Assembly (NCBI GenBank): GCA_002723275.1
Contig: PBNZ01000041.1
Location: forward strand, 64,602-128,601
Length of the DNA: 64,000 nt
Reading direction: 5' to 3'
Source of the DNA: Planctomycetaceae bacterium
Lineage (GTDB): Bacteria > Planctomycetota > Planctomycetia > Pirellulales > Pirellulaceae
A program made the position numbers and the translations under genes. Each line of letters begins with the position of its first letter. The first letter of the stretch is position 1. The notes beneath the pieces were generated by a model. That model was not told the DNA's origin. It made no database searches and was given only the letters and a program-made list of their open reading frames with translations. Below, piece by piece: positions 1-9,967 of this stretch.

Positions 1-3000
1 TCGGCTTGATTGGCCGCACCTGGCGCAGGCATTCCGCGAGTTTCTACTGCTCCGTCAGCACTTTCTTCGTCCAAGTAGAGACTTGCTCCGGCATCGATGC
101 CTCCCGCAACCCCCTCGAGGCCGCCAAACCCGCCGTAGCTGGCAAGAGCCTCGCCAAGCAGAGCCGTATCAAAATCTCGATCAAGTTCATCGGGATTGGG
201 TGGCATCAGGTCGACGGCATTTTTCAACGACGTGGCCGTTACTGCCTGTTCGCCTGCAATTCGTCGGGCCAGCAGAATGCGTTCGACTGAATTCAGATGG
301 TCATATTTCCAAGGTGCGAGAAAAGAATCGAGATCATAGCCCAACAGATAATGATCCAAGAATGTTTTATTGATTTTTTGCCCAAGGTAAGGCTGAATGA
401 CCTTATCAAAAAATTCCGGATCCTTTCGAGACACAAAAAAGTTCAATTCATGACAAGCATACTTGGAGTAAATTTCCACCTTCTCATCATGTGACATTCG
501 ATCCCAACGAAGCAGGAAGCGAAATTCCTCGAGGTTTTCATCACCTGTCAGAGTTTGGTAGAGCTGGAACACTTGCGAGAGCGAATCATAGACCTGAAAT
601 CGTCCGGACCGAATATCATCCACAACAAACGGATCATCGGCGGATATGATTGAGATCTGCTTTTGCTGAGAAAAACTGGCATCAGGCTCCAGCGAATTCG
701 CCAAACGCAGGTCCAGTTTTTTGGGTGGAACTTCTGGCAACGAAATCGATTTCACAGCAGTCGTAAGCGGATCGACGGCAACGACAACCAAGAATTGTTT
801 ATCCCGCAGAGCAGAACGATCGATTGTGATACGTCCGTCAGCGTCTGCCTTTACATTTAATTCCACAATCGCGGCTTCGGCCAAAAAGTCGAGACTCGAT
901 TCATCGGTCGGATTTTTCATCTGCTGCTGACCTACACTGTTTCGAGCTTCATCCCTTGCCGCATCCGGAGCATCAGCTCCGAAGGCAGAATCTTCGGCAA
1001 GAAATTCTTGTTCTGTATTGGTATCCCGGACCGCCCAGGGATTCAGCAGCAACTGCGGCCTAGGCAGCATATTTCCGGGAAACTTTTCTGCATACTGACG
1101 GTCTAAAATGTAACGATACTCATCACCAATCTTCCGACCTTCAACGTAAAGACTGCTGGAGGGCACACGGTATCGATAGCCCGGGTCGGGGTCGCTGACC
1201 TTTGCCAGCTGATTAAACACATTAAATGCGGGTTGGTAATTCGTTGCGAGAAGATGAACCCGAGCCTCTGCTAAACCATTGACGATTCCAATCTTAATAC
1301 TCTCATCGTCAACCTCGATCGAATCAATGGTCAGCGGTGTTCGATTGCGAATCTCTAATTGGCGGAACTCACCCAGGGCATAGCCGGCGGCGAGTGTCCC
1401 CTCAGTCACCCACAAGCGGATTTGTTTTCCCACATCCTTCAAGAACAACAAATAATCACCGGCCTCAAGATTACGAACCAAAAGTTGCCCGTCTTGAATG
1501 TGAAGATGATCAAAGCGATCTGACGCGAATTTACCTCCGCGCAATTCGTAGAGTGCAAACTCACCTCGCTCCGGTCTCTCTGCTTTCCCTGAATATGGAA
1601 TACTAATTTCTTCGCCCAATAAGGAATTCACCTGTCCGTAATGGGTAACTCGATCGCGAGTGAGGTTCCACTGCCGGTCGGTCCCATCGTTCAGTCGCGT
1701 CCTGAGCCATTGGATCCCTGCCAGGTTACCCAGCGAGATCCGCCCCCGTTCGTCCGTTCGCAAGGTAACGTCTACGGTATTGCGAAAATCTTGGTGTTTG
1801 AATTTCAATCCGACGGGTCGATTCGAGCGGCGTTCGCCGGTCTTCCCGAGCAATTCCAGAAAATACTGACCATCCGCCTGCAAAAAATGCAGATCCTCAA
1901 TCCGAGTCGTCGCATCGATCAGATTGACTGAAAATGTCTGATTCGCTCCAAGCGACAGCGTTTTGTTCTCGCTAACACTCTCCACCTCAGCATTGAGTGT
2001 GACCGAAAGAGACTTGAGTCGCGGTGGCACCCGAAACTCATGAATCAGATCCCCCCCATCGGTAAGCTTCACGCCTGAGACGGAATCCGTCGCCATCACT
2101 CCATCTTGATCCTCTGAACTAATCGAGAGGCTAATGTTTTCCAACGAGCGAAGGCTGACAGGCTTTTGGTTCAGCAACAAACCGGGGCGAACCAATAGCT
2201 GAGCTAACCGGCCCGGCAACAGAGACTCACGATCAACATAAAAACCAACCTGCAGGTCATAGTTTTCTGACAAGTGGTTAAACGACGCCAGCGTGACGGT
2301 GTCATCATGGACCAAGATCATGGATCTTCGCCCCGGTTGGGTGCTGAAAGGAACCAAAATCCGCCCATTCCGATCGGCCTGGTATTCCCGTCCTCCCATC
2401 CACAATGATGCGTTCTGCAACAGTTGGTCTTGTTCATCAAAGACGAAAAACAGCAAGCCATTCGGCGTCGAATGCATCACATGACGAAGCTTTCCTTTTT
2501 GGAGCAATGCCCGACTGTTTTTTCCATTACCAATGAAATCCACAACATACAGGCCCGGCTTCTTCAGTGAGGGCAGTTTGAACTGACGACGCACCCTTCG
2601 CAACGGAGGTTCGCTGTATTGAAAGGAGAGTTCCTGATTCGGAATGAGGCCGTCAAGATTGATCGCCGTATCAACCTCACGCGACCTATCTCGGTAATAG
2701 TTGAGTGCATTGATACGATACACTTTGACAATCAGATTGGGCACGTTCTTGATGTCGACGTTAATCGTAACATCCTCGTCCGCACCAAAATGTTTTGGAT
2801 TTGTGCGGACAAACTCCAGATCGACACGATCCTTCAAACGTTGATACCTATCGGGAGGCAGCATGGAATACCACTGAGTCGGCTCGCCCTGCCCACTCAG
2901 AATCTTGGTTTCCGCAAACAAGTGCTGCAAATACAAATCGTTCAGATAAGGCTCGAAGACGCGATAGTTATCGTCGTCGACAAAAAAGTACTGCAAGTAT

Positions 3001-4094
3001 CGTCGCACGAGAGAGCCATCATCACGAATCGGCTGACAACGAGTCAGGCTGCGGAAGTCGGCTCCCATGTCAACTTGATGTCGACGATTCTCACCTTGCT
3101 CGAGATACCTTGGGTTAATGTAGGGCAGCGACCGAGGCAATTTCATGTACTCGATAAACTTATGGCGATCGTATCGCCCCTGCAATTCATCCAAAACCAG
3201 CTGGTGGTAGAGCACATGTGCCTTCAATGAATTGTGGGTCGGATTTAACGTCTCAACGAAACTCCAGAGGCGTTGGAGAAACTCACGACGAGCCGCCTGG
3301 TCGTATTGAACATTGACGTCGGCGGATGGCTGAAGCTTGGTCAGGTAAGTATTGACGAAATTCATCTGGTTTCTGAGAGCCGGCATCAGACCGAGACATT
3401 CGTCAAGCTGGTCCTTCAATAGATTCTGATGGATTTTGACTGAACCAAATCCTCGACTATTACGACTGTTCAGATCTGCAACAACCATTTGTGGCAAACC
3501 TTCGACATCTGGCGATTGCAATCGATTCAACAAATCACGTCGACGGGCCGCGTCAAGTGTCATCTCAGCGACCCAATCCAAAGCGCCATCCTCGAAGCCA
3601 TTGAGATTATTCCGATGCCGTTGCAAAGCTCGCTTCGTAAGTTGCTCTCTCGAAATCAGCGCCGCATCAAGTTCCGTCGGCAGCTGCTGTGCTCGATCCA
3701 CCGTATCGCGTTGATGGTTGAAACGCAGCGATAGCTGCTGACTCAAATATGCGAGTGACTTCTGAGGATTCCTATCGTAGGTCAGCAGTGCCTGTCGATG
3801 CTGGATCTCTCGAACCTGTGCGTTGACTTTATGGCGTTTAATCCATTCCGCCAGTAATTCCTCAACGCGATCGTATTGCTCCGTATTCTGCAAATGCAAA
3901 CAGGAGAAGTAATAGAACTCATTGGTTCCCGGTATCAGTTGCTCAAGGGCCTTGGCTCGATCTCCCGCGAGACTGAACTCTTCGATGTAGCCAATCTCCT
4001 CTCCCGATAGATGAGAGGTCGACAACCCAACTGCTGTGCAGGTCACCAGGAGAAGCGTAGATAGTACGCGGCGCACACGAATACCAAACAACAT
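1..4094 (-). CDS. Giant secreted macroglobulin-like protein, C-terminus cut by window edge
   Basis: Reading the minus strand from the ATG at 4094 gives one uninterrupted frame to base 1, at least 1364 codons, so the 3' end lies outside the window. The N-terminus (MLFGIRVRRVLSTLLLVTCT...) is a signal peptide of about 31 residues. Residues about 35-420 look helical and repeat-like. From about residue 425 (LEFVRTNPKHFGADEDVTI) the sequence becomes a series of beta-strand-rich segments resembling the MG domains of alpha-2-macroglobulins. A well-marked stretch near residue 1200 (YACHELNFFVSRKDPEFF) is followed by a Gly-rich, acidic region at the edge. No thioester motif is visible in the part present. 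The product is probably exported to the periplasm or cell surface; its function is unknown to me. It is transcribed divergently from the esterase gene at 4401. The frame is certain, the MG assignment is by eye. Confidence 0.85.
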   Translation of the reverse strand, partial: MLFGIRVRRVLSTLLLVTCTAVGLSTSHLSGEEIGYIEEFSLAGDRAKALEQLIPGTNEFYYFSCLHLQNTEQYDRVEELLAEWIKRHKVNAQVREIQHRQALLTYDRNPQKSLAYLSQQLSLRFNHQRDTVDRAQQLPTELDAALISREQLTKRALQRHRNNLNGFEDGALDWVAEMTLDAARRRDLLNRLQSPDVEGLPQMVVADLNSRNSRGFGSVKIHQNLLKDQLDECLGLMPALRNQMNFVNTYLTKLQPSADVNVQYDQAARREFLQRLWSFVETLNPTHNSLKAHVLYHQLVLDELQGRYDRHKFIEYMKLPRSLPYINPRYLEQGENRRHQVDMGADFRSLTRCQPIRDDGSLVRRYLQYFFVDDDNYRVFEPYLNDLYLQHLFAETKILSGQGEPTQWYSMLPPDRYQRLKDRVDLEFVRTNPKHFGADEDVTINVDIKNVPNLIVKVYRINALNYYRDRSREVDTAINLDGLIPNQELSFQYSEPPLRRVRRQFKLPSLKKPGLYVVDFIGNGKNSRALLQKGKLRHVMHSTPNGLLFFVFDEQDQLLQNASLWMGGREYQADRNGRILVPFSTQPGRRSMILVHDDTVTLASFNHLSENYDLQVGFYVDRESLLPGRLAQLLVRPGLLLNQKPVSLRSLENISLSISSEDQDGVMATDSVSGVKLTDGGDLIHEFRVPPRLKSLSVTLNAEVESVSENKTLSLGANQTFSVNLIDATTRIEDLHFLQADGQYFLELLGKTGERRSNRPVGLKFKHQDFRNTVDVTLRTDERGRISLGNLAGIQWLRTRLNDGTDRQWNLTRDRVTHYGQVNSLLGEEISIPYSGKAERPERGEFALYELRGGKFASDRFDHLHIQDGQLLVRNLEAGDYLLFLKDVGKQIRLWVTEGTLAAGYALGEFRQLEIRNRTPLTIDSIEVDDESIKIGIVNGLAEARVHLLATNYQPAFNVFNQLAKVSDPDPGYRYRVPSSSLYVEGRKIGDEYRYILDRQYAEKFPGNMLPRPQLLLNPWAVRDTNTEQEFLAEDSAFGADAPDAARDEARNSVGQQQMKNPTDESSLDFLAEAAIVELNVKADADGRITIDRSALRDKQFLVVVAVDPLTTAVKSISLPEVPPKKLDLRLANSLEPDASFSQQKQISIISADDPFVVDDIRSGRFQVYDSLSQVFQLYQTLTGDENLEEFRFLLRWDRMSHDEKVEIYSKYACHELNFFVSRKDPEFFDKVIQPYLGQKINKTFLDHYLLGYDLDSFLAPWKYDHLNSVERILLARRIAGEQAVTATSLKNAVDLMPPNPDELDRDFDTALLGEALASYGGFGGLEGVAGGIDAGASLYLDEESADGAVETRGMPAPGAANQA

Positions 4095-4400
4095 AGTTTC
4101 TAGCCTTGATTGAAATAACAAATAAAATTTTTGGTTTTCTTCGCCGGGCCACCAACAACCTTCTTCACGTTCGGAGGCCCGGAGACAGCTTCACACCGGG
4201 GGAAAAACAATCTCGCCGGTCCCATTTCGACGACAAAGTACCTCAGTTAGTTTCCCTCCTTTTTTCGATTTCGCAAAATGATCGTTTACGTCGTCGTGAA
4301 TAGACTTCAAAATCAGACGTATTCGGCCATTGCAAGGATTATTTCAGGTATATTCCGCCATCCTATGATCCTGTCGATCCCTCCAAATAAAGGTGCCTTG
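4095..4400. other. Divergent intergenic region between giant secreted protein and esterase
   Basis: About 306 bases separate the start of the minus-strand giant gene (4094) and the chosen start of the plus-strand esterase (4401). It must carry both promoters. It is AT-richer than its flanks around 4106-4135 and 4255-4360. Short open frames here show no family features. A purine run (aaagg, near 4389) lies about 8 bases before the esterase ATG and can serve as its ribosome binding site. I see no convincing -35/-10 pair. Confidence 0.5.
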
Positions 4401-6443
4401 ATGCGTCCCAGCCTCACCCTCGCCCTGAGTTTTACCTTTGCATTTTGCCTCTATGCCCCTGATCTCCGCATTGCACAGGGCCAAACAGCTGCACCTTTGA
4501 TGGCCGGGGATCGAATGCTGCGTACCTACTTTGCCGAAGAGACAGCGCGAATCAGCGCGAGCAATCTCAGCAACGTCAAGACGATTGCCAATTGGAAAGC
4601 GGCGCGGCCAACTGCGACACGGCAACTTCATGAGATGCTCGGACTGTCACCAATGCCGGAACGGACACCGCTACAGGCAGAGATTACGAAATCATTTGAG
4701 CACGACGGGATTGTGGTCGAGTGCATTCATTTTCAGTCGCGTCCGGGACTCTATGTCACGGCCAATTTATACCGGCCTGCAAAGATCAACAAGCGTTTGC
4801 CGGCGGTTCTGTATGTCTGCGGACACGGTCGAGTCAAGCAGGATGGAATCTCGTACGGCAACAAGGTGCACTACCATCACCATGGTGCATGGTTTGCTCG
4901 CAATGGTTATGTCTGTTTGACGATTGACTCATTGCAACTCGGTGAAATCGAAGGCATTCACCATGGGACTCACCATTACGACATGTGGTGGTGGCTCTGC
5001 CGCGGCTACACACCCGCCGGTGTCGAAGCGTGGAATTGCATTCGCGCCGTTGACTACCTCGAATCGAGAGACGAAGTTGACGCGAATCGAATCGGCGTTA
5101 CCGGGCGTAGTGGCGGTGGAATCTACAGTTGGTGGGTTGCTGCCTTGGATGAACGCATTGCGGCAGCAGTTCCCGTGGCCGGCATCACCGACCTGGAGAA
5201 CCATGTTGTTGATGATTGTGTTGAAGGACACTGTGATTGCATGTTCTTCGTCAACACCTTCCAATGGGATTACCCACAATTGGCCGCGATGGTCGCCCCT
5301 CGCCCTCTTCTCATCAGCAACACAGATCGCGACAGCATTTTCCCATTGGATGGAGTCGTTCGTACCTTTGAGATAACTCATCGAATCTACGCACTTCATG
5401 ACGCCCAAGAGCAACTTGCTCTTAATATCGCGGCGGGAACTCACAAAGACACGCAAGAGCTTCGCATTAATGCCTTTCGCTGGTTGAATCACCATCTTCG
5501 GGGAGACGACCAACCGATTACCGATGCAGCGACAATCATTTTCAAACCCCAGCAGTTGAAAGTATTCGACGAATTACCGAAGGACGAACGAAACACCGAT
5601 GTTCAAGAATGGTTCGTGCCCAAGGCGGTCGACCTGCGCGTGCCCCTCGGGCAAACGGACTGGAAGCAAATGAAACAAGGCTGGCACAAAGTGTTGAAAG
5701 AACGTGTCTTCGCAAGTTGGCCTGAGTCGTCACCGAGCTTCGAAACACGTCTCATCGTGCATCAGCAATCGGACGCTGTTGAATACAAGGTCTTCGAGTT
5801 CGAGAGTCAGTCAAACATTCCCCTTTCGCTCTTCCTGTTCCGTCCTCCATCGGCGGAGACCGACGAGGTTCTTCTTAAGGTACTGGATGAAGCGGAATGG
5901 CGAGAATTCCGCCGAGAGCAGGCGCACCTCGAGGGCACCGGTGAGCCCGCCAATGACTCAAAACTGGCGCGACTCAAACAGACCACGGTTTATTTCGCAC
6001 CCCGGGGAATCGGACCGACAGCTTGGGATTCGGACGAGCGACATCACACACAAATTCGTCGCCGTTTTTATCTACTCGGACAAACGCTCGATGCCACGAG
6101 AGTTTGGGATATCCGCCGCGCCATTCAATTACTCGAGGCACTCAACATCCCGACCACCCAACTCACCGTCGAGGCGCAGAATAACCTGGCTGGAGTTACC
6201 TTGTACGCAACGCTGTACGAACCCACGGTCGACCGAATCCGACTTAGCACTTTGACGAACTCTCATCGAAACGGACCGTACTTCCTGAACATTCAACGTT
6301 TCTTTGATCTGCCTCAAACGGTAGCAATGCTGGCCGACCAGTGCGAAGTCCACCTCACGGACGCAAATCCCAAAGACTGGAGTTACGTCATCGAAACTCA
6401 AAAAGTGACGTCGAGTGAGCCGGTTGTTTTCGGACAACCGTAG
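4401..6443 (+). CDS. Secreted acetyl xylan esterase-like alpha/beta hydrolase
   Basis: A 680-residue protein with a signal peptide (MRPSLTLALSFTFAFCLYAP, cleavage near residue 27). The central part is an alpha/beta hydrolase of the acetyl-xylan-esterase/dienelactone-hydrolase type common in planctomycetes. The nucleophile elbow is GRSGG with Ser237, a likely acid is Asp311 in NTDRDSIFP, and a likely histidine is His348 in AGTHKD. A His-rich stretch (NKVHYHHHGAWFARNG) precedes the nucleophile. The C-terminal 250 residues form an extra region without a clear family. The open frame extends upstream to 4278, but the ATG at 4401 directly begins the signal peptide and has a purine-rich site before it, so I choose it. 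Likely role: periplasmic or surface removal of acyl groups from polysaccharides. The substrate is inferred from the family. Confidence 0.8.
   Translation: MRPSLTLALSFTFAFCLYAPDLRIAQGQTAAPLMAGDRMLRTYFAEETARISASNLSNVKTIANWKAARPTATRQLHEMLGLSPMPERTPLQAEITKSFEHDGIVVECIHFQSRPGLYVTANLYRPAKINKRLPAVLYVCGHGRVKQDGISYGNKVHYHHHGAWFARNGYVCLTIDSLQLGEIEGIHHGTHHYDMWWWLCRGYTPAGVEAWNCIRAVDYLESRDEVDANRIGVTGRSGGGIYSWWVAALDERIAAAVPVAGITDLENHVVDDCVEGHCDCMFFVNTFQWDYPQLAAMVAPRPLLISNTDRDSIFPLDGVVRTFEITHRIYALHDAQEQLALNIAAGTHKDTQELRINAFRWLNHHLRGDDQPITDAATIIFKPQQLKVFDELPKDERNTDVQEWFVPKAVDLRVPLGQTDWKQMKQGWHKVLKERVFASWPESSPSFETRLIVHQQSDAVEYKVFEFESQSNIPLSLFLFRPPSAETDEVLLKVLDEAEWREFRREQAHLEGTGEPANDSKLARLKQTTVYFAPRGIGPTAWDSDERHHTQIRRRFYLLGQTLDATRVWDIRRAIQLLEALNIPTTQLTVEAQNNLAGVTLYATLYEPTVDRIRLSTLTNSHRNGPYFLNIQRFFDLPQTVAMLADQCEVHLTDANPKDWSYVIETQKVTSSEPVVFGQP
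6421..6440 (+). terminator. Perfect 7-bp hairpin at the end of the esterase gene
   Basis: CGGTTGT (6421-6427) and ACAACCG (6434-6440) form a perfect stem with a 6-base loop, ending right at the TAG stop of the esterase. No T-run follows, so it would be an atypical terminator or an mRNA 3'-end structure between the convergent esterase and mutS genes. Confidence 0.3.
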
Positions 6444-6534
6444 GCTGCTTGAGACACGGTCGACCGGTCAATCTCACCCGCGCGCAAATCAGGGAAATCG
6501 ATGAAGAAGCATGGAGACCGCCCAATTGTGACGG

Positions 6535-9141
6535 CTATTCCAGGGAGTCTTTCCAACGTTGAATCGACGTTAACGCTTGGATTGGGGTCATTTCATCTAG
6601 ATTCGACTCACGAATTTCATCCAGAAGTGGATGCTCCGCAGCACCAAACAACGTCAATTGGAGATCTCCCTTTGGCTGTTTGAAGTGTGGCGGTGAAATC
6701 TTGGGCCGCCCCTGGCCATCCAGGTGCTCGGATTCCAACCGAGCCAGGATCTGTTTGGCTCGTTCATTGACGTCAGACGGAATACCAGCAAGTCGCGCGA
6801 CATGAATGCCATAGCTCTTGTCGGCAGAGCCTTCCACGATTTTGTGCAGGAAGACGACATCCTCCTGCCATTCCTTTACCGCCACATTGAGATTCCGGAC
6901 ACCCTTCAAAGTCTGCTCCAGATCAGTCAGCTCATGATAGTGAGTCGCGAATAGCGTTCGGCAATCAACATGATCGTGCAGATGCTCAACAATGGCCCAG
7001 GCCAATGAGAGCCCATCGTAAGTGCTGGTCCCTCGGCCAATCTCATCGAGAATGACAAGGCTACGACGCGTGGCTGTATTGAGAATACGAGCCGTTTCGG
7101 TCATTTCGACCATAAAGGTACTTTGACCTTTCGAAAGCTCGTCGCTCGCGCCGACACGGGCAAAGATGCGATCAGCGATGCCGATCTTAGCCGATTTCGC
7201 CGGCACATAACTTCCGATCTGCGCCATCAAGGTAATGAGCGCGACCTGCCGAATGTAAGTGCTCTTCCCAGCCATATTAGGGCCGGTAATGAGTAACAGC
7301 TTGCCAGTTTCATCATGCGCATCCGTGTCGTTAGGAACAAAGGTGCCTTGAGGCTCGACAATGTCCAGGACCGGGTGACGTCCTTCGACGATCGACAAGA
7401 CGGGTTCGGCAACGATCTCCGGTCGACAATAGCCTTGCCGTCGAGCGAGTTCTGCCAAACTGACCAGTGCATCTAGATCGGCAAGAATATCAGCCGTTGC
7501 CTGCAATCGTCGGGCAGAGATTTGAACCGCATCCCGCAATTCCAGGAACAAGTCATACTCCAGATCTTTAGCCTTCTCGTCAGCCGACAAGACCTTCTCT
7601 TCATACTCTTTCAGTTCTGGCGTGATGTAACGTTCCGCGTTCTTGAGCGTTTGCTTTCGAATATAGGTTTCCGGCACTTTGTCGCGGTGAGCATTGGTCA
7701 CTTCGATGTAGTAACCAAAGACTTTATTGAAGCCCACCTTCAGATTTGGAATACCACATTCTTCGAGCTGCTGAGCCTGGTATTTGGCGATCCATTCTTT
7801 CCCGCCTGAGGCAAGTCGGCGTAGCTCGTCAAGCTTCGGATCAAACCCTTCTCGAATGAACCCACCGTCCCGAGACAGAAGTGGACATTCTTCATTGAGA
7901 GCTTCGAGGAGCTTATCGCGGAGATCGGGACAAAGATCTAATTCGACCTGCAGTCGCCTCAGCAACTCGCTCGAACGTCCCTCTAAACGCGATTTGACCG
8001 TAGGCAAGTTCTGCAGAGTCCGGGCAATACAACTCAAATCACGAGGATTCGTACGTCCCGTCGCAACGCGTGCCAACAAGCGCTGCATATCGTAAACGCC
8101 CTTAAGCTCCTGCTGAAGATCATGGCAGATCGCCGAGTCCTCCAAAAACTCACCCACGGCATCATATCGATCTTCAATGATCGCGGCGTCAGTCAGAGGG
8201 TTCGCAATCCAATCGGCCAGGCGTCTCGATCCCATTGAGGTAACCGTACGGTCGATGACGGCCAACAACGATCCTTCACGCTTTCCATCGCGCAAGGTTC
8301 GTGTGATTTCGAGACTACGTCGTGTGGCCTGATCAATCTCCAGACAGTGCCCTGTACGATAAGGCGTCAGGCGATCGATGTGCTGAAGAGAAGATTTTTG
8401 GGTCTCATTCAAATAGGCGATGATGCCGCCCGCAGCACGAACTGCCAATCGATCGTCATCACTGAATCCAAACCCTTCGAGCGTCATTGTCCCGAAGTGT
8501 TGAGAGAGAGTTTCACCGCTCGCTTCGAAGGCGAATTCCCAGGCAGGTCGTAATGTCGTCATCATGGACTCATCGGACAATGCATCCTGCCACTCAAACT
8601 CTTCGACGGCGAGGCATTCAACCGGTTGAATCCTGGAGAGTTCATCCGAGATCTGTTGGGCCGGCACACGGGTTGCAAAGAATTGCCCCGTGGACAATTC
8701 CACCCAGGCCAATCCGACCCAGTCAGACTGCTCAAACTGCTGCTGATCAGCGACGATCGCGGCCAGATAATTGCTCTCCCGAGGATCGAGCAAGGCGTCA
8801 TCAGTAAGCGTTCCGGGCGAGACAACGCGTGTCACATCACGTTTGACGAGCCCCTTCGCTTTCTTGGGATCTTCAACCTGTTCGCAGATCGCGACGCGAA
8901 ATCCCTGTCGAATCAGCTTCGCGAGATAGCTTTCCATTTGATGATGCGGAAAGCCTGCCATCGCGACGGGGTTGTCGGTATTCTTATCCCGACTGGTCAA
9001 GGTCAGCCCGACCTTTTCCGCCGCGATCTTCGCGTCTTCAAAAAACAGCTCGTAAAAGTCGCCCATGCGAAACAGCAGCAGGGCGTCACCACATGCCGCC
9101 TTCGCATCCATGTATTGCTGCATCATTGGTGTCGTAGCCAT
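6535..9141 (-). CDS. mutS: DNA mismatch repair protein MutS
   Basis: An 868-residue protein of normal MutS length. The mismatch-reading FYE motif is at residues 29-31 (RMGDFYELFF), the Walker A motif TGPNMAGKST lies near residue 620, and the Walker B/signature region VILDEIGRGTSTYDG near residue 695, followed by the conserved FATHYHEL. MutS binds base mismatches and small loops and recruits MutL to start strand-directed repair. The ATG at 9141 gives the standard N-terminus beginning just before the MMQQYMDAK region. It is the last gene of a minus-strand run, 33 bases after the FliG-like gene, and converges on the esterase. No mutL is in the window. Assignment is essentially certain. Confidence 0.98.
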   Translation of the reverse strand: MATTPMMQQYMDAKAACGDALLLFRMGDFYELFFEDAKIAAEKVGLTLTSRDKNTDNPVAMAGFPHHQMESYLAKLIRQGFRVAICEQVEDPKKAKGLVKRDVTRVVSPGTLTDDALLDPRESNYLAAIVADQQQFEQSDWVGLAWVELSTGQFFATRVPAQQISDELSRIQPVECLAVEEFEWQDALSDESMMTTLRPAWEFAFEASGETLSQHFGTMTLEGFGFSDDDRLAVRAAGGIIAYLNETQKSSLQHIDRLTPYRTGHCLEIDQATRRSLEITRTLRDGKREGSLLAVIDRTVTSMGSRRLADWIANPLTDAAIIEDRYDAVGEFLEDSAICHDLQQELKGVYDMQRLLARVATGRTNPRDLSCIARTLQNLPTVKSRLEGRSSELLRRLQVELDLCPDLRDKLLEALNEECPLLSRDGGFIREGFDPKLDELRRLASGGKEWIAKYQAQQLEECGIPNLKVGFNKVFGYYIEVTNAHRDKVPETYIRKQTLKNAERYITPELKEYEEKVLSADEKAKDLEYDLFLELRDAVQISARRLQATADILADLDALVSLAELARRQGYCRPEIVAEPVLSIVEGRHPVLDIVEPQGTFVPNDTDAHDETGKLLLITGPNMAGKSTYIRQVALITLMAQIGSYVPAKSAKIGIADRIFARVGASDELSKGQSTFMVEMTETARILNTATRRSLVILDEIGRGTSTYDGLSLAWAIVEHLHDHVDCRTLFATHYHELTDLEQTLKGVRNLNVAVKEWQEDVVFLHKIVEGSADKSYGIHVARLAGIPSDVNERAKQILARLESEHLDGQGRPKISPPHFKQPKGDLQLTLFGAAEHPLLDEIRESNLDEMTPIQALTSIQRWKDSLE

Positions 9142-9174
9142 GGCGGGGATGGTACCACGCCAAACGGGGCACGA

Positions 9175-9837
9175 CTAGGGGCAGCCAGGGGATGATTTCG
9201 TCTCATCCGCGTTCCGATCGACGGTCCCCCGATACTCGCGAATCGACTTCGCCAACATCTGGTGCACCGTCCCGGAGCTACTGGCGAGAATCTGGTCCAG
9301 AATATTGCCGGATCGAGCCGTCGCATCGGCCTGGACGGGCATACGCCGCTTGAGAATGGAGGACATCATATCTGCCAAATCAGCCAATGCGAATTCCGAA
9401 ACGACTCCCAGAGCTCCCAATCGGCGAATCACCTGACACCGACGTTCCTCAGTCATCAGCGCCAAAATCTCCGCCGACAATGGGCCAGGCAGTTGGGCGA
9501 TTACCGCGGCTTGTGTCTGAGGCAACTCATCTTTGAGCAGACGAAGAATCACCGAAGGAGGTAGCGGCGCGAGAAAATGGAACGGAGGGACGCTAGGGCC
9601 AGCGTTCTCAACGCGATGGCTCTGCCCAGAGGATCGTGTTCGTGTCGATTCCGCCAGCAGTTGAAAGAATTCGTCCAACGTTCGCTTGCGATCCAGTTCA
9701 GCCGTTGGTGTCGAACTCTCAGCTAACTTCTTCACGGCAGCGGCTTGAGTTGGTGTTAAGTGCTCCAACAGACGCGATGCCAACGGTCCAGGAAGACTGG
9801 CGAGTAAGGTAGCCGCTTTTCGAATTCCTGCGGTCAT
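9175..9837 (-). CDS. FliG-like protein lacking a motor domain
   Basis: A 220-residue protein. The first about 60 residues (GIRKAATLLASLPGPLASRLLEHLTPTQAAAV) resemble the N-terminal FliG domain. The segment from about residue 105 (LPPSVILRLLKDELPQTQAAVIAQLPGPLSAEILALMTEERRCQVIRRL) matches the FliG middle-domain repeat pattern. The charged C-terminal torque domain of FliG, with its EHPQ-type linker, is not evident, and FliG is normally about 330 residues. I choose the ATG at 9837 because AAGGATTGAAGG sits just upstream and the family N-terminus begins there; a TTG at 9915 in the same frame is possible. No other flagellar genes are nearby. Neighbours are mutS downstream and a pterin-synthase homologue upstream. 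It could be a divergent flagellar switch component or a FliG paralogue of other function. Confidence 0.65.
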   Translation of the reverse strand: MTAGIRKAATLLASLPGPLASRLLEHLTPTQAAAVKKLAESSTPTAELDRKRTLDEFFQLLAESTRTRSSGQSHRVENAGPSVPPFHFLAPLPPSVILRLLKDELPQTQAAVIAQLPGPLSAEILALMTEERRCQVIRRLGALGVVSEFALADLADMMSSILKRRMPVQADATARSGNILDQILASSSGTVHQMLAKSIREYRGTVDRNADETKSSPGCP

Positions 9838-9967
9838 CGCAACCTTCAATCCTTGATCCGAAGCATTGTCAAAACGGGCCCACGCATAACGGATTATCGT
9901 CCCCCTCGTCTCCAATATTGAAGAAATCGCCCATCAGTCGATGACGTCAGAGACGTCACCATCAAAG

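Noticed and set aside
2619-3230. 203-codon plus-strand open frame inside the giant gene
   Set aside because: It is antisense to the much longer minus-strand frame with a signal peptide and domain-like sequence, and shows no family pattern itself.
4106-4303. 65-codon frame in the divergent region before the esterase
   Set aside because: No ribosome site, no domain, and it overlaps the likely promoter region.
4929-5513. 194-codon minus-strand frame
   Set aside because: It is antisense to the esterase catalytic domain.
8626-9195. 189-codon plus-strand frame
   Set aside because: It is antisense to mutS, whose family and motifs are certain.
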